A stretch of DNA of 64,000 nucleotides, taken from assembly GCF_025836995.1 (NCBI RefSeq), contig NZ_CP107546.1:1736001-1800000 (forward strand), read 5' to 3'. Position numbers and translations under genes: made by a program. Below the pieces are notes generated by a model. That model worked only from the letters and a program-made list of their open reading frames with translations, searched no databases and was not told the origin of the DNA. Source of the DNA: Microbacterium sp. M28 (GTDB taxonomy: Bacteria; Actinomycetota; Actinomycetes; Actinomycetales; Microbacteriaceae). Shown one piece after another: positions 52,923 to 60,788 of the stretch. Positions within the stretch are counted from its first letter, which is position 1. Each line of letters starts with the position of its first letter.

Positions 52923-54703
52923 CCACTCCGCCCCCCGCCGACCACCTGGCGCCGGACACGCTCGACACGGCCCAGCGGCACCTGGTCGCGAAGGCGATCG
53001 CCGAGTTCAGCCACGAGCGGCTGATCGCACCGGAACCCTTCGACGGCGGATGGCGTCTCGTCCCGCCGCGGGGCGATGCCGAGTACCGGTTCACCGCGGT
53101 GCGCACCGAGCTCGAGCACTGGATCATCGACGAGGCCGGCCTCCGCCGGATCATCGGAGGGCACGATGCCGCGCTGGACGCGCAGGCCCTGATCCTCGAG
53201 CTGCAGCCCGCGCTCGGACTGTCCGACGGGCTCCTCCCGCTCTACCTCGAGGAGATCGCGTCGACGCTGGCCGGTGCGATGTTCAAGATCGCGGAGAAGG
53301 GCCCGACGGCGAACGCGCTCGCGAGCGCCGACTTCCAGACGATCGAGTCCGCGATGACCGAGGGACACCCGGGTTTCGTCGCGAACAACGGACGCATCGG
53401 CTTCGGCATCGTCGACCACGCGGCGTACGCGCCCGAGAGCGGTCGCCCGTTCCGTCTGCTCTGGGTCGCCGCACGGCGCTCGGCCTCGCACCTCGCGCTC
53501 GGCGCAGGGCTCGACGAGGAGACCCTGCTCGCGGGCGAACTGAGCGACCTCGAGCACGAGCGATTCGACTCGCGGTTGCGCGATCTCGGTGAGGATCCGT
53601 CGGAGTTCCACCTGCTCCCCGTGCACCCCTGGCAATGGGAGAACCGCGTCACGATCACGTTCGCCCCTGACCTGGCCCGTCGCGATCTCGTCCTGGTCGG
53701 CGAGAGCGTCGACGAGTACCGCGCGCAGCAGTCGGTCAGGACCATGTACAACATCACCAATCCGCATCGCCACTATGTGAAGACCGCGCTCGCGGTGCAG
53801 AACATGGGCTTCCTGCGCGGACTGTCCCCTGCCTACATGCGGGTCACCCCGGCCATCAACGACTGGGTCGCCGATCTCGTCGCGCGCGATGACACGCTGC
53901 GGGCATCCGGGTTCCGCGTGCTGCGTGAGCGGGCATCGATCGGCTACACCGGTGACGCCTACCACCGCACGACGGAACCGTCGGCTCACCGCAAGATGCT
54001 CGCCGCCCTCTGGCGGGAGAGCCCGACGCCGCTCGTCTCCGGAACCCAGCACCTGGCGACGATGGCCGCGCTCCTGCACCGCGACAGCGACGGTGCGGCG
54101 CTCGTGACCGCGCTGATCCGCGCCTCCGGCATCCCGGCGACCGAGTGGGTGCGCGCCTACCTCGACGCCTACCTGCGTCCGGTCGTGCACTGCCTGCTCG
54201 CGCACGACCTCGCGTTCATGCCGCACGGCGAGAACGTCATCCTCGTCCTCGACGGCCACGTCCCCACCGGCGCCTTCATGAAGGACATCGGCGAGGAGAT
54301 CGCGATCCTCGCGGAGCGCTCGGTGCCCGACGAGGTGCGGCGCACCCTGTCGCCGGTCGACGACGCGGAGAAGGCACTCGCGGTGTTCACCGATGTGTTC
54401 GACGGCGTGCTGCGGCATCTCGCCGGCATCCTGCATGTCGACGGCACTCTGCCCGAGACGGAGTTCTGGCGCCTCGTCGCGGAGACCGTCGACGCGCACG
54501 CGGCCGATCACCCGGACCTCGACTCGAGCGTCGACCTGCGCGCCGACACCTTCGCGCACTCGTGCCTGAACCGCCTGCAGCTGCGCAACACCCTGCGCAT
54601 GGTGGACCTCGCGGATCAGTCGGCATCGCTGATGTACGCGGGAACGCTGCGCAACCCGGCCGGACGGTCGGCCTTCGCACCGTTGCTCGGCGTGGGAAGC
54701 TGA
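52919..54703 (+). CDS. desD: NRPS-independent siderophore synthetase (IucA/IucC family, DesD-like)
   Basis: A 594-residue NIS synthetase. It would join hydroxamate units by ATP-dependent amide formation to give the finished siderophore, often a macrocyclic trimer in des systems. IucA/IucC sequences visible are EGHPGFVANNGRIGFG, HLLPVHPWQWENRV, VRTMYNITNPHRHYVKTALA and MPHGENVILVLDG, the last in the C-terminal domain. ATG 52919 overlaps desC. It is 4 bp from the acylase gene that follows. Confidence 0.94.
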   Translation: MTTPPPADHLAPDTLDTAQRHLVAKAIAEFSHERLIAPEPFDGGWRLVPPRGDAEYRFTAVRTELEHWIIDEAGLRRIIGGHDAALDAQALILELQPALGLSDGLLPLYLEEIASTLAGAMFKIAEKGPTANALASADFQTIESAMTEGHPGFVANNGRIGFGIVDHAAYAPESGRPFRLLWVAARRSASHLALGAGLDEETLLAGELSDLEHERFDSRLRDLGEDPSEFHLLPVHPWQWENRVTITFAPDLARRDLVLVGESVDEYRAQQSVRTMYNITNPHRHYVKTALAVQNMGFLRGLSPAYMRVTPAINDWVADLVARDDTLRASGFRVLRERASIGYTGDAYHRTTEPSAHRKMLAALWRESPTPLVSGTQHLATMAALLHRDSDGAALVTALIRASGIPATEWVRAYLDAYLRPVVHCLLAHDLAFMPHGENVILVLDGHVPTGAFMKDIGEEIAILAERSVPDEVRRTLSPVDDAEKALAVFTDVFDGVLRHLAGILHVDGTLPETEFWRLVAETVDAHAADHPDLDSSVDLRADTFAHSCLNRLQLRNTLRMVDLADQSASLMYAGTLRNPAGRSAFAPLLGVGS

Positions 54704-54707
54704 TCCG

Positions 54708-56792
54708 ATGGCTGAGGTCTTCCGCGATCCCCACGGCATCCCGCACATCCGTGCCACGGACATCCGCGACCTCGCGCGCGCGCAGGGCGAGGTGACGGCA
54801 CGGGACCGCGGCTGGCAGGTCGAGGTGGACCGGTTGCGCACGGCAGGCCGGCTGTCCGAGCTGATCGGCGAGACCGGCTGCGCATGGGATGTGTTCGCCC
54901 GCCGTGCGCGGCTGGACGACACCGCACGCCGGGCATTCGCTCTGCTCGAGGGAGAGACGCGGGACTTCGTCGCGGACTACGCGTCCGGTGTGCGCAGGGG
55001 CATGGCGCTCGGGCGACGGGCCGCCGAGTTCGCCGCACTCGACGAGCGTTTCGGGGATGCCGTTCCGCTGACGCCGTGGGAGGATCACGATCCGCTCGGC
55101 GTGCTCCATGTCGCGCACGCCCTGTTCTCCACGTTCCCGGCGGTGCTGTGGCGCGAGCACGTCGCGCAGACCATCGGCGACGAATGGGTGGATGTGTTCT
55201 CGGGCGAGGCTGCCGTCCCCACCTCGGGCAGCAACGCCTGGGCGCTGCACGGTTCCCGAACGGCGAGCGGACGGCCCCTGCTGGCCGGCGACCCGCACCG
55301 GATGTTCGAACTCCCCGGTGTGTACCAGCAGATCCGACTCGCATGCGACGAGTTCGACGTCGTGGGTTTCGCGTTCCCCGGAGTACCGGGGGTGCCGCAT
55401 TTCGGCCACACCGGGCAGGCGGCGTGGGGCATCACGAACGCGATCGCGCACAACGTCGACGTGTTCGCCGAGCGCCTGCGCCGCCGTGGCGGCGGTTACG
55501 AGGCGCTCGGCCTCGACGGGTGGGAGCCCGTGGACGTGCAGAGATCCGTCGTGCGGGTGCGCGGCGGCGCGGATGTCGAGGTCGAGGCGCTCGAGACGTC
55601 CCGCGGATGCGTGGTCACCGATCTGCAGTCGCACGGCGACGAGCTGCGCGGCTGGAGCATCCGGCACCCGGCGCGCGCAGATTCCGACCTCGGCGCACGC
55701 GCGCTGCTTCCGCTGCTGCGCGCACGCACGGCCCGTGACGTGGTGACGGCGTTCGGCTCGTGGGTCGATCCGGTGAACCGCGTGCTCGCCGCGGACCGCG
55801 ACGGTCAGGTGCTCTCGGCGACCGTCGGCACGGTTCCGGAGCGGCCGAGGTCGCAGCGTCGACGTGCGCTCGCCGCCGAGGTCGTCACCCCGGCACCCGA
55901 CCGCGCCCCCGGCGAGGCACGGTCCGTGGCCGACGTCGCCGTCGACGCCAACGAGCGCCCCTCCGTCTCCGGCATCGACCTGGGGTGGGCCTATCCCTCG
56001 TCGCATCGCGCGCGCCGCATCCGCCACCTCATCGATTCCCTGCGTCCCCCGCAGCCGACGGACCTCGTCGCCGTCTGGGGTGACACGGATGGCAGCGTGC
56101 CGGCGGCGATCCGGGCGGCCCTGCCCACGGGAGACCTCCCGCCGGCGGCTTCGGCGGCCCGCGACGCGCTCCTCGACTGGGACGGCCGGATGGACGCGGA
56201 CTCGACCGGCGCCGGCGTCTACGCCGCCGTCCGCGCGGCACTCGTCCGAGCGGTCTGCGCGCATCCGGCGATCGCGCCGCTGCGCACCCCGCACGGCTTC
56301 GGATCCGTCTTCGACCCGTGGATGGGCGTCGAGAGCCGGATCGCCGGTGCGCTCCCCCGACTCCTCGCGCATCCTGCACTGCGATCCGCGATCGGCGCGT
56401 TCGTCGTCGAGGCCCTGACGGAGGGCGCGGATGCGCCGACATGGGGCACGACGCATCGGATGCTGCCGCTGCATGTGCTCGACGGCATCCCCGGGATCGA
56501 TCCACCGGGTGCGCAGTTCGACGTGCCGCTGTCCGGCGACGACGACACCGTACGCTGCACCGGCTCCTCCCCTGGCGTGACAGACCGGAGCTGGCGCGGA
56601 TCCGTGGCGCGATGGGCGTGGGATCTCGCCGACCGCGAGGAGAGCCTGTGGAGCGTGCCGTTCGGCGCGTCCGGTGATCCGACCTCGCCGCACTTCGGCG
56701 ACCAGCATCCGGCGTGGGTGGACGTGCGCCCTACGCGGATCATCACCGACTGGAGTGCTCTCGCCATCGATGATCCGGCAGGAGCCGCATGA
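54708..56792 (+). CDS. Penicillin acylase-family Ntn hydrolase in the siderophore operon (DesG-like)
   Basis: A 694-residue Ntn hydrolase. It starts directly with the family opening VFRDPHGIPHIRATDIRDLA and has no signal peptide, unlike most secreted penicillin acylases. The self-processing site is PTSG|SNAWALHG, with Ser175 (55230-55232) as the future nucleophile at the beta-chain N-terminus, so a short alpha chain (1-174) and a 520-residue beta chain are predicted. It lies 4 bp after desD and overlaps the next gene. Penicillin amidase genes have been described beside some Streptomyces des clusters; here it may trim or exchange acyl groups. That role is inferred. Confidence 0.88.
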   Translation: MAEVFRDPHGIPHIRATDIRDLARAQGEVTARDRGWQVEVDRLRTAGRLSELIGETGCAWDVFARRARLDDTARRAFALLEGETRDFVADYASGVRRGMALGRRAAEFAALDERFGDAVPLTPWEDHDPLGVLHVAHALFSTFPAVLWREHVAQTIGDEWVDVFSGEAAVPTSGSNAWALHGSRTASGRPLLAGDPHRMFELPGVYQQIRLACDEFDVVGFAFPGVPGVPHFGHTGQAAWGITNAIAHNVDVFAERLRRRGGGYEALGLDGWEPVDVQRSVVRVRGGADVEVEALETSRGCVVTDLQSHGDELRGWSIRHPARADSDLGARALLPLLRARTARDVVTAFGSWVDPVNRVLAADRDGQVLSATVGTVPERPRSQRRRALAAEVVTPAPDRAPGEARSVADVAVDANERPSVSGIDLGWAYPSSHRARRIRHLIDSLRPPQPTDLVAVWGDTDGSVPAAIRAALPTGDLPPAASAARDALLDWDGRMDADSTGAGVYAAVRAALVRAVCAHPAIAPLRTPHGFGSVFDPWMGVESRIAGALPRLLAHPALRSAIGAFVVEALTEGADAPTWGTTHRMLPLHVLDGIPGIDPPGAQFDVPLSGDDDTVRCTGSSPGVTDRSWRGSVARWAWDLADREESLWSVPFGASGDPTSPHFGDQHPAWVDVRPTRIITDWSALAIDDPAGAA

Positions 56793-57439
56793 CCGCCCTA
56801 CCAGCGCCCCGTCTGCTGAGCGGTCCCGCAGGGGCGCTCGTCCACGTCATCGACTCCCCCGTCCTCGGACGCATCGACTTCACAGTGCTCGACCCGGTCG
56901 CGGATCTCGACGTGCTGCACGAATGGACGGCGCGACCGACCTCGCGGTTCTGGGGTCTCGGAGACAAGTCGCGCGACGAGCTGCGGGACACCTACCTGTT
57001 CGTCGACTCGCTGCCCAGTCACCATGCCTTTCTCGTGCGTCGGGACGGGTTGCCCATCGTCCTGCTGCAGACATACGAGCCCGAGAACGATCCGCTCGGA
57101 GAGGCGTACGACGCTCTTCCCGGCGACGCGGGTCTGCACTTCCTGCTGGGCGCACGCGGGGCGCCCACGCCGCAGTTCTCCTCCCGTGTGGCCGATGTGC
57201 TCGCCGCGTTCCTTTTCTCGAGTCCGGGGGTCGACCGGCTGGTGATCGAACCGGATGTCCGCAACGAGCGGGCGATCGCGCGAGCGGTGAAGAGCGGGTT
57301 CGAGCTCGGGCAGCAGGTCGAGCTCGAGCACAAGACGGGCCAGCTGGCGTTCCTCAGCCGTGAGCGCTGGGGGCGTCACGCGGCGAGGGACAGGCCTGAC
57401 GGATCGCGAGCGGTACTCTCGGAGACGGGGTTCGCGTGA
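56789..57439 (+). CDS. Second siderophore-type GNAT acyltransferase (DesH-like)
   Basis: A 216-residue acyltransferase, paralogous to the desC product: TSRFWGLGDKSRDELRDTYL matches its FWGMADL region, GLHFLLGAR its LGMHVLIS, and LVIEPDVRNERAIARAVKSG its EPDVRN motif. The substrate-facing N-terminal half differs more, so it may use another acyl-CoA. ATG 56789 overlaps the acylase stop. It is probably the last gene of the iron-regulated operon. Confidence 0.88.
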   Translation: MTALPAPRLLSGPAGALVHVIDSPVLGRIDFTVLDPVADLDVLHEWTARPTSRFWGLGDKSRDELRDTYLFVDSLPSHHAFLVRRDGLPIVLLQTYEPENDPLGEAYDALPGDAGLHFLLGARGAPTPQFSSRVADVLAAFLFSSPGVDRLVIEPDVRNERAIARAVKSGFELGQQVELEHKTGQLAFLSRERWGRHAARDRPDGSRAVLSETGFA

Positions 57440-57464
57440 GAGATGCGGCCCGAGAGGAAGCATC

Positions 57465-57988
57465 GTGACCCGTCCCGACGTCGACGCCCCTGAGAGCACC
57501 AACGCCTGGAAGCAGTTCTGGCGACCGACTATGCGGAGCTCGGCGCGGGTGTGGTCATCGCTTGGCTGCTCACCGGCCTGCTGATCGGCTTCGCCGAGGA
57601 GCTGCTCACCCGCGGCTATGTGGTCCGCATCATGCGCGCGGCTGGTCACCGTGAGATCGTCGTGGCGGTCGTCTCGGCCGCGATCTTCGCCGCACTGCAC
57701 GCCGGCAACCTGCTGACGGGCCAGGCACTGGTGCCCACGCTGATCCAGCTGGCCTACACCTTCGCTTTCGGCATCTGCATGTACCTCGCGCTGCGCGTGA
57801 CGGGCAGCATCGTCTGGCCGATCCTGCTGCATGCCACCACCGATCCCAGCATCTCGATGCTCGGGCTCGCTCCGACCGCGGGGTCGCTCACGGCGATCGC
57901 CGGCCTCGGCAACATCGCGGTCATCATCGTTGGACTTCTCGCGGTCGCGTTCATCCGCGACCAGCGCGACGCACCGGCTCAGACCTGA
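57465..57988 (+). pseudogene. CPBP intramembrane protease gene with internal deletion
   Basis: The C-terminal 145 codons (from about 57551) encode the catalytic half of a CPBP (Abi/CAAX) protease: GFAEELLTRGYVVRIM, IFAALHAGNLLTGQAL and LLHATTDPS are intact. The usual 80-120 residues of N-terminal helices are missing. A well-placed ribosome binding site (GAGAGGAAG) and GTG 57465 instead begin a short peptide (VTRPDVDAPESTNAWKQFW) in a different frame, which is what a start region looks like. The two parts join near 57517-57530. The simplest reading is a deletion that removed the middle and shifted the frame. A truncated protein from GTG 57551 might still be made. Confidence 0.7.
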
Positions 57989-57993
57989 GCCCC

Positions 57994-58818
57994 TCAGCGT
58001 CCGTCGAGCCAGCGTGCGAGTTCCGCGGTGAGCGCCTCGGGTGCGTCGAGCTGGATCAGGTGGCCCGCGTCCGGGACGACGGCGAGCGAGGCCCCCGCGA
58101 TCCGCGTCTGGAGACGTGAGGCTCGATCCGCCGGTATCCAGGTGTCCTCCGCGCCCCAGACGATGTGCACGGGTTCGTCGATCTCGCCGTACCGTGGCTC
58201 GATCTCGTCGGTGAAGCCCTCATCCGCCTGCGCGATCTGACGGTAGAAGGCCGCCTGCCCCTGCGCGTCGCTCCACGGCAACATCAGCATCGCCGAGTCG
58301 CTGCCGCTCACGCCGGTGTGGCTGGCGCCGCGGATGTAGGCCTCGACCGCCCCGCGGTGCACGGCGGCGGGCAGCTGTGCGAAGACGTCCGCGTGCTCCT
58401 GAACGAGGCGGAAGAACGGCGAGCCCCATGGCGACAGCGCGACCACATCGACCAGGCAGAGCGACGCATACCTCGCGCCGTGCAGCAGACGCGCGCGCAG
58501 TGCGACCGCGCCGCCGATGTCGTGCGCGACGATGTGCGGCCGGTCGAGACCCCACTGCTCGAGCAGGAACGCGAACAGTTCGCCCTGGAATCCGAGATCC
58601 ACCCTGTGATCTGCGTCCTTCGAGGACGCACCGTAGCCCGGCATGTCCCACAGGTGGACGGTGAAGCGCGCGGACAGGGCGTCCGCGATCCGGCGCCACA
58701 GCGCCGATGACCACGGTGTGCCGTGCAGGAAGACCAGCGGCTCCCCCGCACCGAAACGATCCCAGGCGACGCGGCGTCCTCGCCAGTGCAGCGAACGACC
58801 GAGGTGATGCGCAGTCAT
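57994..58818 (-). CDS. Alpha/beta hydrolase with Asp nucleophile (dehalogenase/epoxide hydrolase-like)
   Basis: A 274-residue alpha/beta hydrolase. HGTPWSS forms the oxyanion loop, and the nucleophile elbow reads VAHDIGGAVAL, with Asp in place of the usual Ser, as in haloalkane dehalogenases, haloacetate dehalogenases and epoxide hydrolases. The acid is probably in VWGAEDTWIPADRA and the histidine in PDAGHLIQLDAPE. The substrate is unknown. Its stop lies 5 bp from the convergent CPBP remnant. No strong ribosome binding site precedes the ATG. Confidence 0.87.
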   Translation of the reverse strand: MTAHHLGRSLHWRGRRVAWDRFGAGEPLVFLHGTPWSSALWRRIADALSARFTVHLWDMPGYGASSKDADHRVDLGFQGELFAFLLEQWGLDRPHIVAHDIGGAVALRARLLHGARYASLCLVDVVALSPWGSPFFRLVQEHADVFAQLPAAVHRGAVEAYIRGASHTGVSGSDSAMLMLPWSDAQGQAAFYRQIAQADEGFTDEIEPRYGEIDEPVHIVWGAEDTWIPADRASRLQTRIAGASLAVVPDAGHLIQLDAPEALTAELARWLDGR

Positions 58819-58909
58819 CGCTCCATCGTCGCAGAGTCTCCGACCGATGGGGCCGTGTGACGTTCGTCCCGGCGGACCGCCGTGTGCCGTGGCCGGGTGA
58901 CCACGTGAC

Positions 58910-58915
58910 TACGCT
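58910..58915 (+). promoter_or_regulatory. Candidate -10 element (TACGCT) of the DeoR regulator gene
   Basis: TACGCT is about 32 nt upstream of ATG 58948, leaving a short leader with a GGGA ribosome binding site. A CACGTG palindrome lies just before it at 58902-58907. Confidence 0.35.
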
Positions 58916-58947
58916 GGACATGCAGGAACACGACGAAACGGGAACGA

Positions 58948-59706
58948 ATGCTCAGTGCACAACGGCGCGCCTACCTTCTCGAGACGCTCCGTCGCGACGG
59001 AAAGGTCGTCGCGAAGGATATCGCCGCCGAACTGGGTCTCTCCGAGGACAGCATCCGCCGTGATCTGCGGGAGATGGCCGCAGAGGGACTCTGCCAACGG
59101 GTCTACGGCGGCGCGCTTCCCCTCTCGCCTGCGGTGGTCGGATACGACCAGCGCAAGCTGGTCTCGGTCGAGGGCAAGCAACGCGTCGCGGCCAAGGCCC
59201 TCGAACTGATCGATCACGGCAGCACGATCATCATCGACGGCGGTACGACCGCCCTGGCTCTCGCGCGGCTTCTGCCGTCGTCTTTGCAGTGCACGGTCGT
59301 CACTCACAGCCCGACGGTCGCGTCCGCGCTCGTCGAGCATCCGAGCGTCGACGTGTTCATCATCGGAGGACGTCTCTTCAAGCACTCGGCCGTCGCGTCC
59401 GGCGCGGCCGCCGTCGAAGCCGCGGAGCGCATCTCCGCAGACATGTTCTTCCTCGGCGTCACCGGCATCCATCCCGACAACGGGCTGACCACGGGGGATC
59501 CGGACGAGGCTGCGATGAAGCGCGTGCTGGCTTCGCGTGCCGCGGAGACCTACGTGCTCGGGTCCGCCGAGAAGGTCGGGGCGGCATCTCCGTACGGCGT
59601 CATCGGGTTCGAGGACGCCGCCGGTCTGATCACCGATGCCGACCGGCGCTCCGATGTCGTGCGTGCACTGAGCGAAAGGGTCCGCATCGTCGACGCCGGC
59701 GCGTGA
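58948..59706 (+). CDS. DeoR/GlpR-family transcriptional regulator
   Basis: A 252-residue regulator of sugar metabolism. The N-terminal helix-turn-helix is in GKVVAKDIAAELGLSEDSIR, followed by RDLREMAAEGLCQRVYGGAL, the classic DeoR signature. The C-terminal DeoRC domain includes STIIIDGGTTALALARLL and ADMFFLGVTGIHPDNGLTTG, the sugar-phosphate-binding region. No sugar operon adjoins it, so its targets are elsewhere or it acts on itself. It ends at a shared terminator with tRNA-Asn. Confidence 0.93.
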   Translation: MLSAQRRAYLLETLRRDGKVVAKDIAAELGLSEDSIRRDLREMAAEGLCQRVYGGALPLSPAVVGYDQRKLVSVEGKQRVAAKALELIDHGSTIIIDGGTTALALARLLPSSLQCTVVTHSPTVASALVEHPSVDVFIIGGRLFKHSAVASGAAAVEAAERISADMFFLGVTGIHPDNGLTTGDPDEAAMKRVLASRAAETYVLGSAEKVGAASPYGVIGFEDAAGLITDADRRSDVVRALSERVRIVDAGA

Positions 59707-59751
59707 TCGGATTCACGGCGAGACGCCGACCACGGACCGACGACACAGCAA

Positions 59752-59805
59752 AAGGCCCGGAAACCCCCGGTCGATTTCTCGACCGGACCAGGATTCCGGG
59801 CCTTT
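59752..59805. terminator. Bidirectional terminator shared by the DeoR gene and tRNA-Asn
   Basis: Outer arms AAAGGCCCGGAA (59752-59763) and TTCCGGGCCTTT (59794-59805) enclose an inner hairpin, CCGGTCGA-TTTC-TCGACCGG (59767-59786). A T-rich end exists on both strands. It lies 45 bp after deoR and only 4 bp from the 3' end of the tRNA gene. Confidence 0.85.
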
Positions 59806-59809
59806 CTTG

Positions 59810-59882
59810 CTCCCCGAGTTGGACTCGAACCAACAACCTGCCGGTTAACAGCCGGCTGCTCTGCCAATTGAGCTATCGAGGA
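59810..59882 (-). tRNA. tRNA-Asn (GTT anticodon)
   Basis: A 73-base tRNA on the minus strand. The acceptor stem TCCTCGA pairs with TCGGGGA, with one G-T pair. The anticodon arm GCCGG-CTGTTAA-CCGGC shows GTT, and the T arm GTTGG-TTCGAGT-CCAAC is perfect. The discriminator base is G, as expected for Asn. The CCA end is not encoded. The anticodon G reads both Asn codons. Confidence 0.95.
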
Positions 59883-59978
59883 TCAGGCATGCTGCCGAAG
59901 CAACTCCACTAGCTTAGCAAAGGTCCAGGTGTGCGAATGACATCGGCGGGCGTTTCCGTGACGCCGGGTGTGTCGCGC

Positions 59979-60752
59979 TCATCGCTGGGAGTCCGCCTCG
60001 GCGTTCGGCACCCACAGCAGATCGTCGCCGACGCCGCGGGCGACGACGTGACCGCCGCGCAGCATGAGCGTCTCGGCCTTCAGCTCGCGGATGAAAGCGG
60101 CATCGTTCGTGACGAGCAGCGCTCCCATGCCCTGCTCGGTGCGACGCCGGGTGATCGCATCGAACACGACCGGCCGCACTTCGAGATCGAGATTGGCGAG
60201 CACCTCGTCGGCGACGAGCACCTTGGGCTCCAGCACGAAGGCGCGCGCTATCGCGACGCGCTGCCGCATCCCCGCGCTCAGCTCGTACGGGAACTTGTCG
60301 GCCGTCCCGAGCGGCAGGTGCAACTCGTCCAGCAGCGTCGCGATGCGGATCGACAGCGCGCGGGTGTTGACCTTCTTCTCCCGGATGAGAATCGGCTCGG
60401 CGATCACCTCGGTGACCGTCAGGCTCGGCGGCAGGGATGCCCCCGCTCCCTGCGGCACGAAACCGCTGAGGTACGTCAATTCACGGTGCCGCCGCCCAGG
60501 CTTTCGCACATTGACGCCGCACACCTCAGCGCTGCCTCCGACGATCCGCACTGACGGATCGGTGGAGCCGGCCAGCGCGGCGACGAGCGTCGATTTGCCC
60601 GACCCGGTGGGACCGGCGACGCAGAGCAGACCGCCGGGGGCGATCTGGAACGTCACACCGTCGACGGCTCTGGTGGCACCGCCGTGCCCGATCCGGTCGA
60701 TCACCAGATCCGAGCAGTCGATCACGTTCGGAGAGGGAGACCTGCGAGACAT
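59979..60752 (-). CDS. ABC-type ATPase with altered H-loop
   Basis: A 257-residue ABC ATPase, closest in layout to peptide or lipoprotein-release ATPases. Walker A GPTGSGKST and signature ELSAGMRQRVAIARA are normal, but Walker B reads VLVADEVLANLD (Val where Pro is usual) and the switch region reads LLVTNDAAFI, with Asn instead of the H-loop His. Catalysis may be weak or different. No permease gene is beside it in the window. GGAGGATGGGG precedes the ATG. The transported substrate, if any, is unknown. Confidence 0.85.
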   Translation of the reverse strand: MSRRSPSPNVIDCSDLVIDRIGHGGATRAVDGVTFQIAPGGLLCVAGPTGSGKSTLVAALAGSTDPSVRIVGGSAEVCGVNVRKPGRRHRELTYLSGFVPQGAGASLPPSLTVTEVIAEPILIREKKVNTRALSIRIATLLDELHLPLGTADKFPYELSAGMRQRVAIARAFVLEPKVLVADEVLANLDLEVRPVVFDAITRRRTEQGMGALLVTNDAAFIRELKAETLMLRGGHVVARGVGDDLLWVPNAEADSQR

Positions 60753-60788
60753 GACCCCATCCTCCCCCGGCTTCGGTATGCCGTGCCG

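Noticed and set aside
56789..57439. The second GNAT protein as an antibiotic or ribosomal-protein acetyltransferase.
   Set aside because: Its motifs match the siderophore IucB/DesC type and it overlaps the siderophore operon; a resistance role has no support.
59810..59882. tRNA-Asn as an integration site for a mobile element.
   Set aside because: No integrase, no repeated tRNA end and no phage or plasmid genes occur on either side; the flanks are housekeeping genes.
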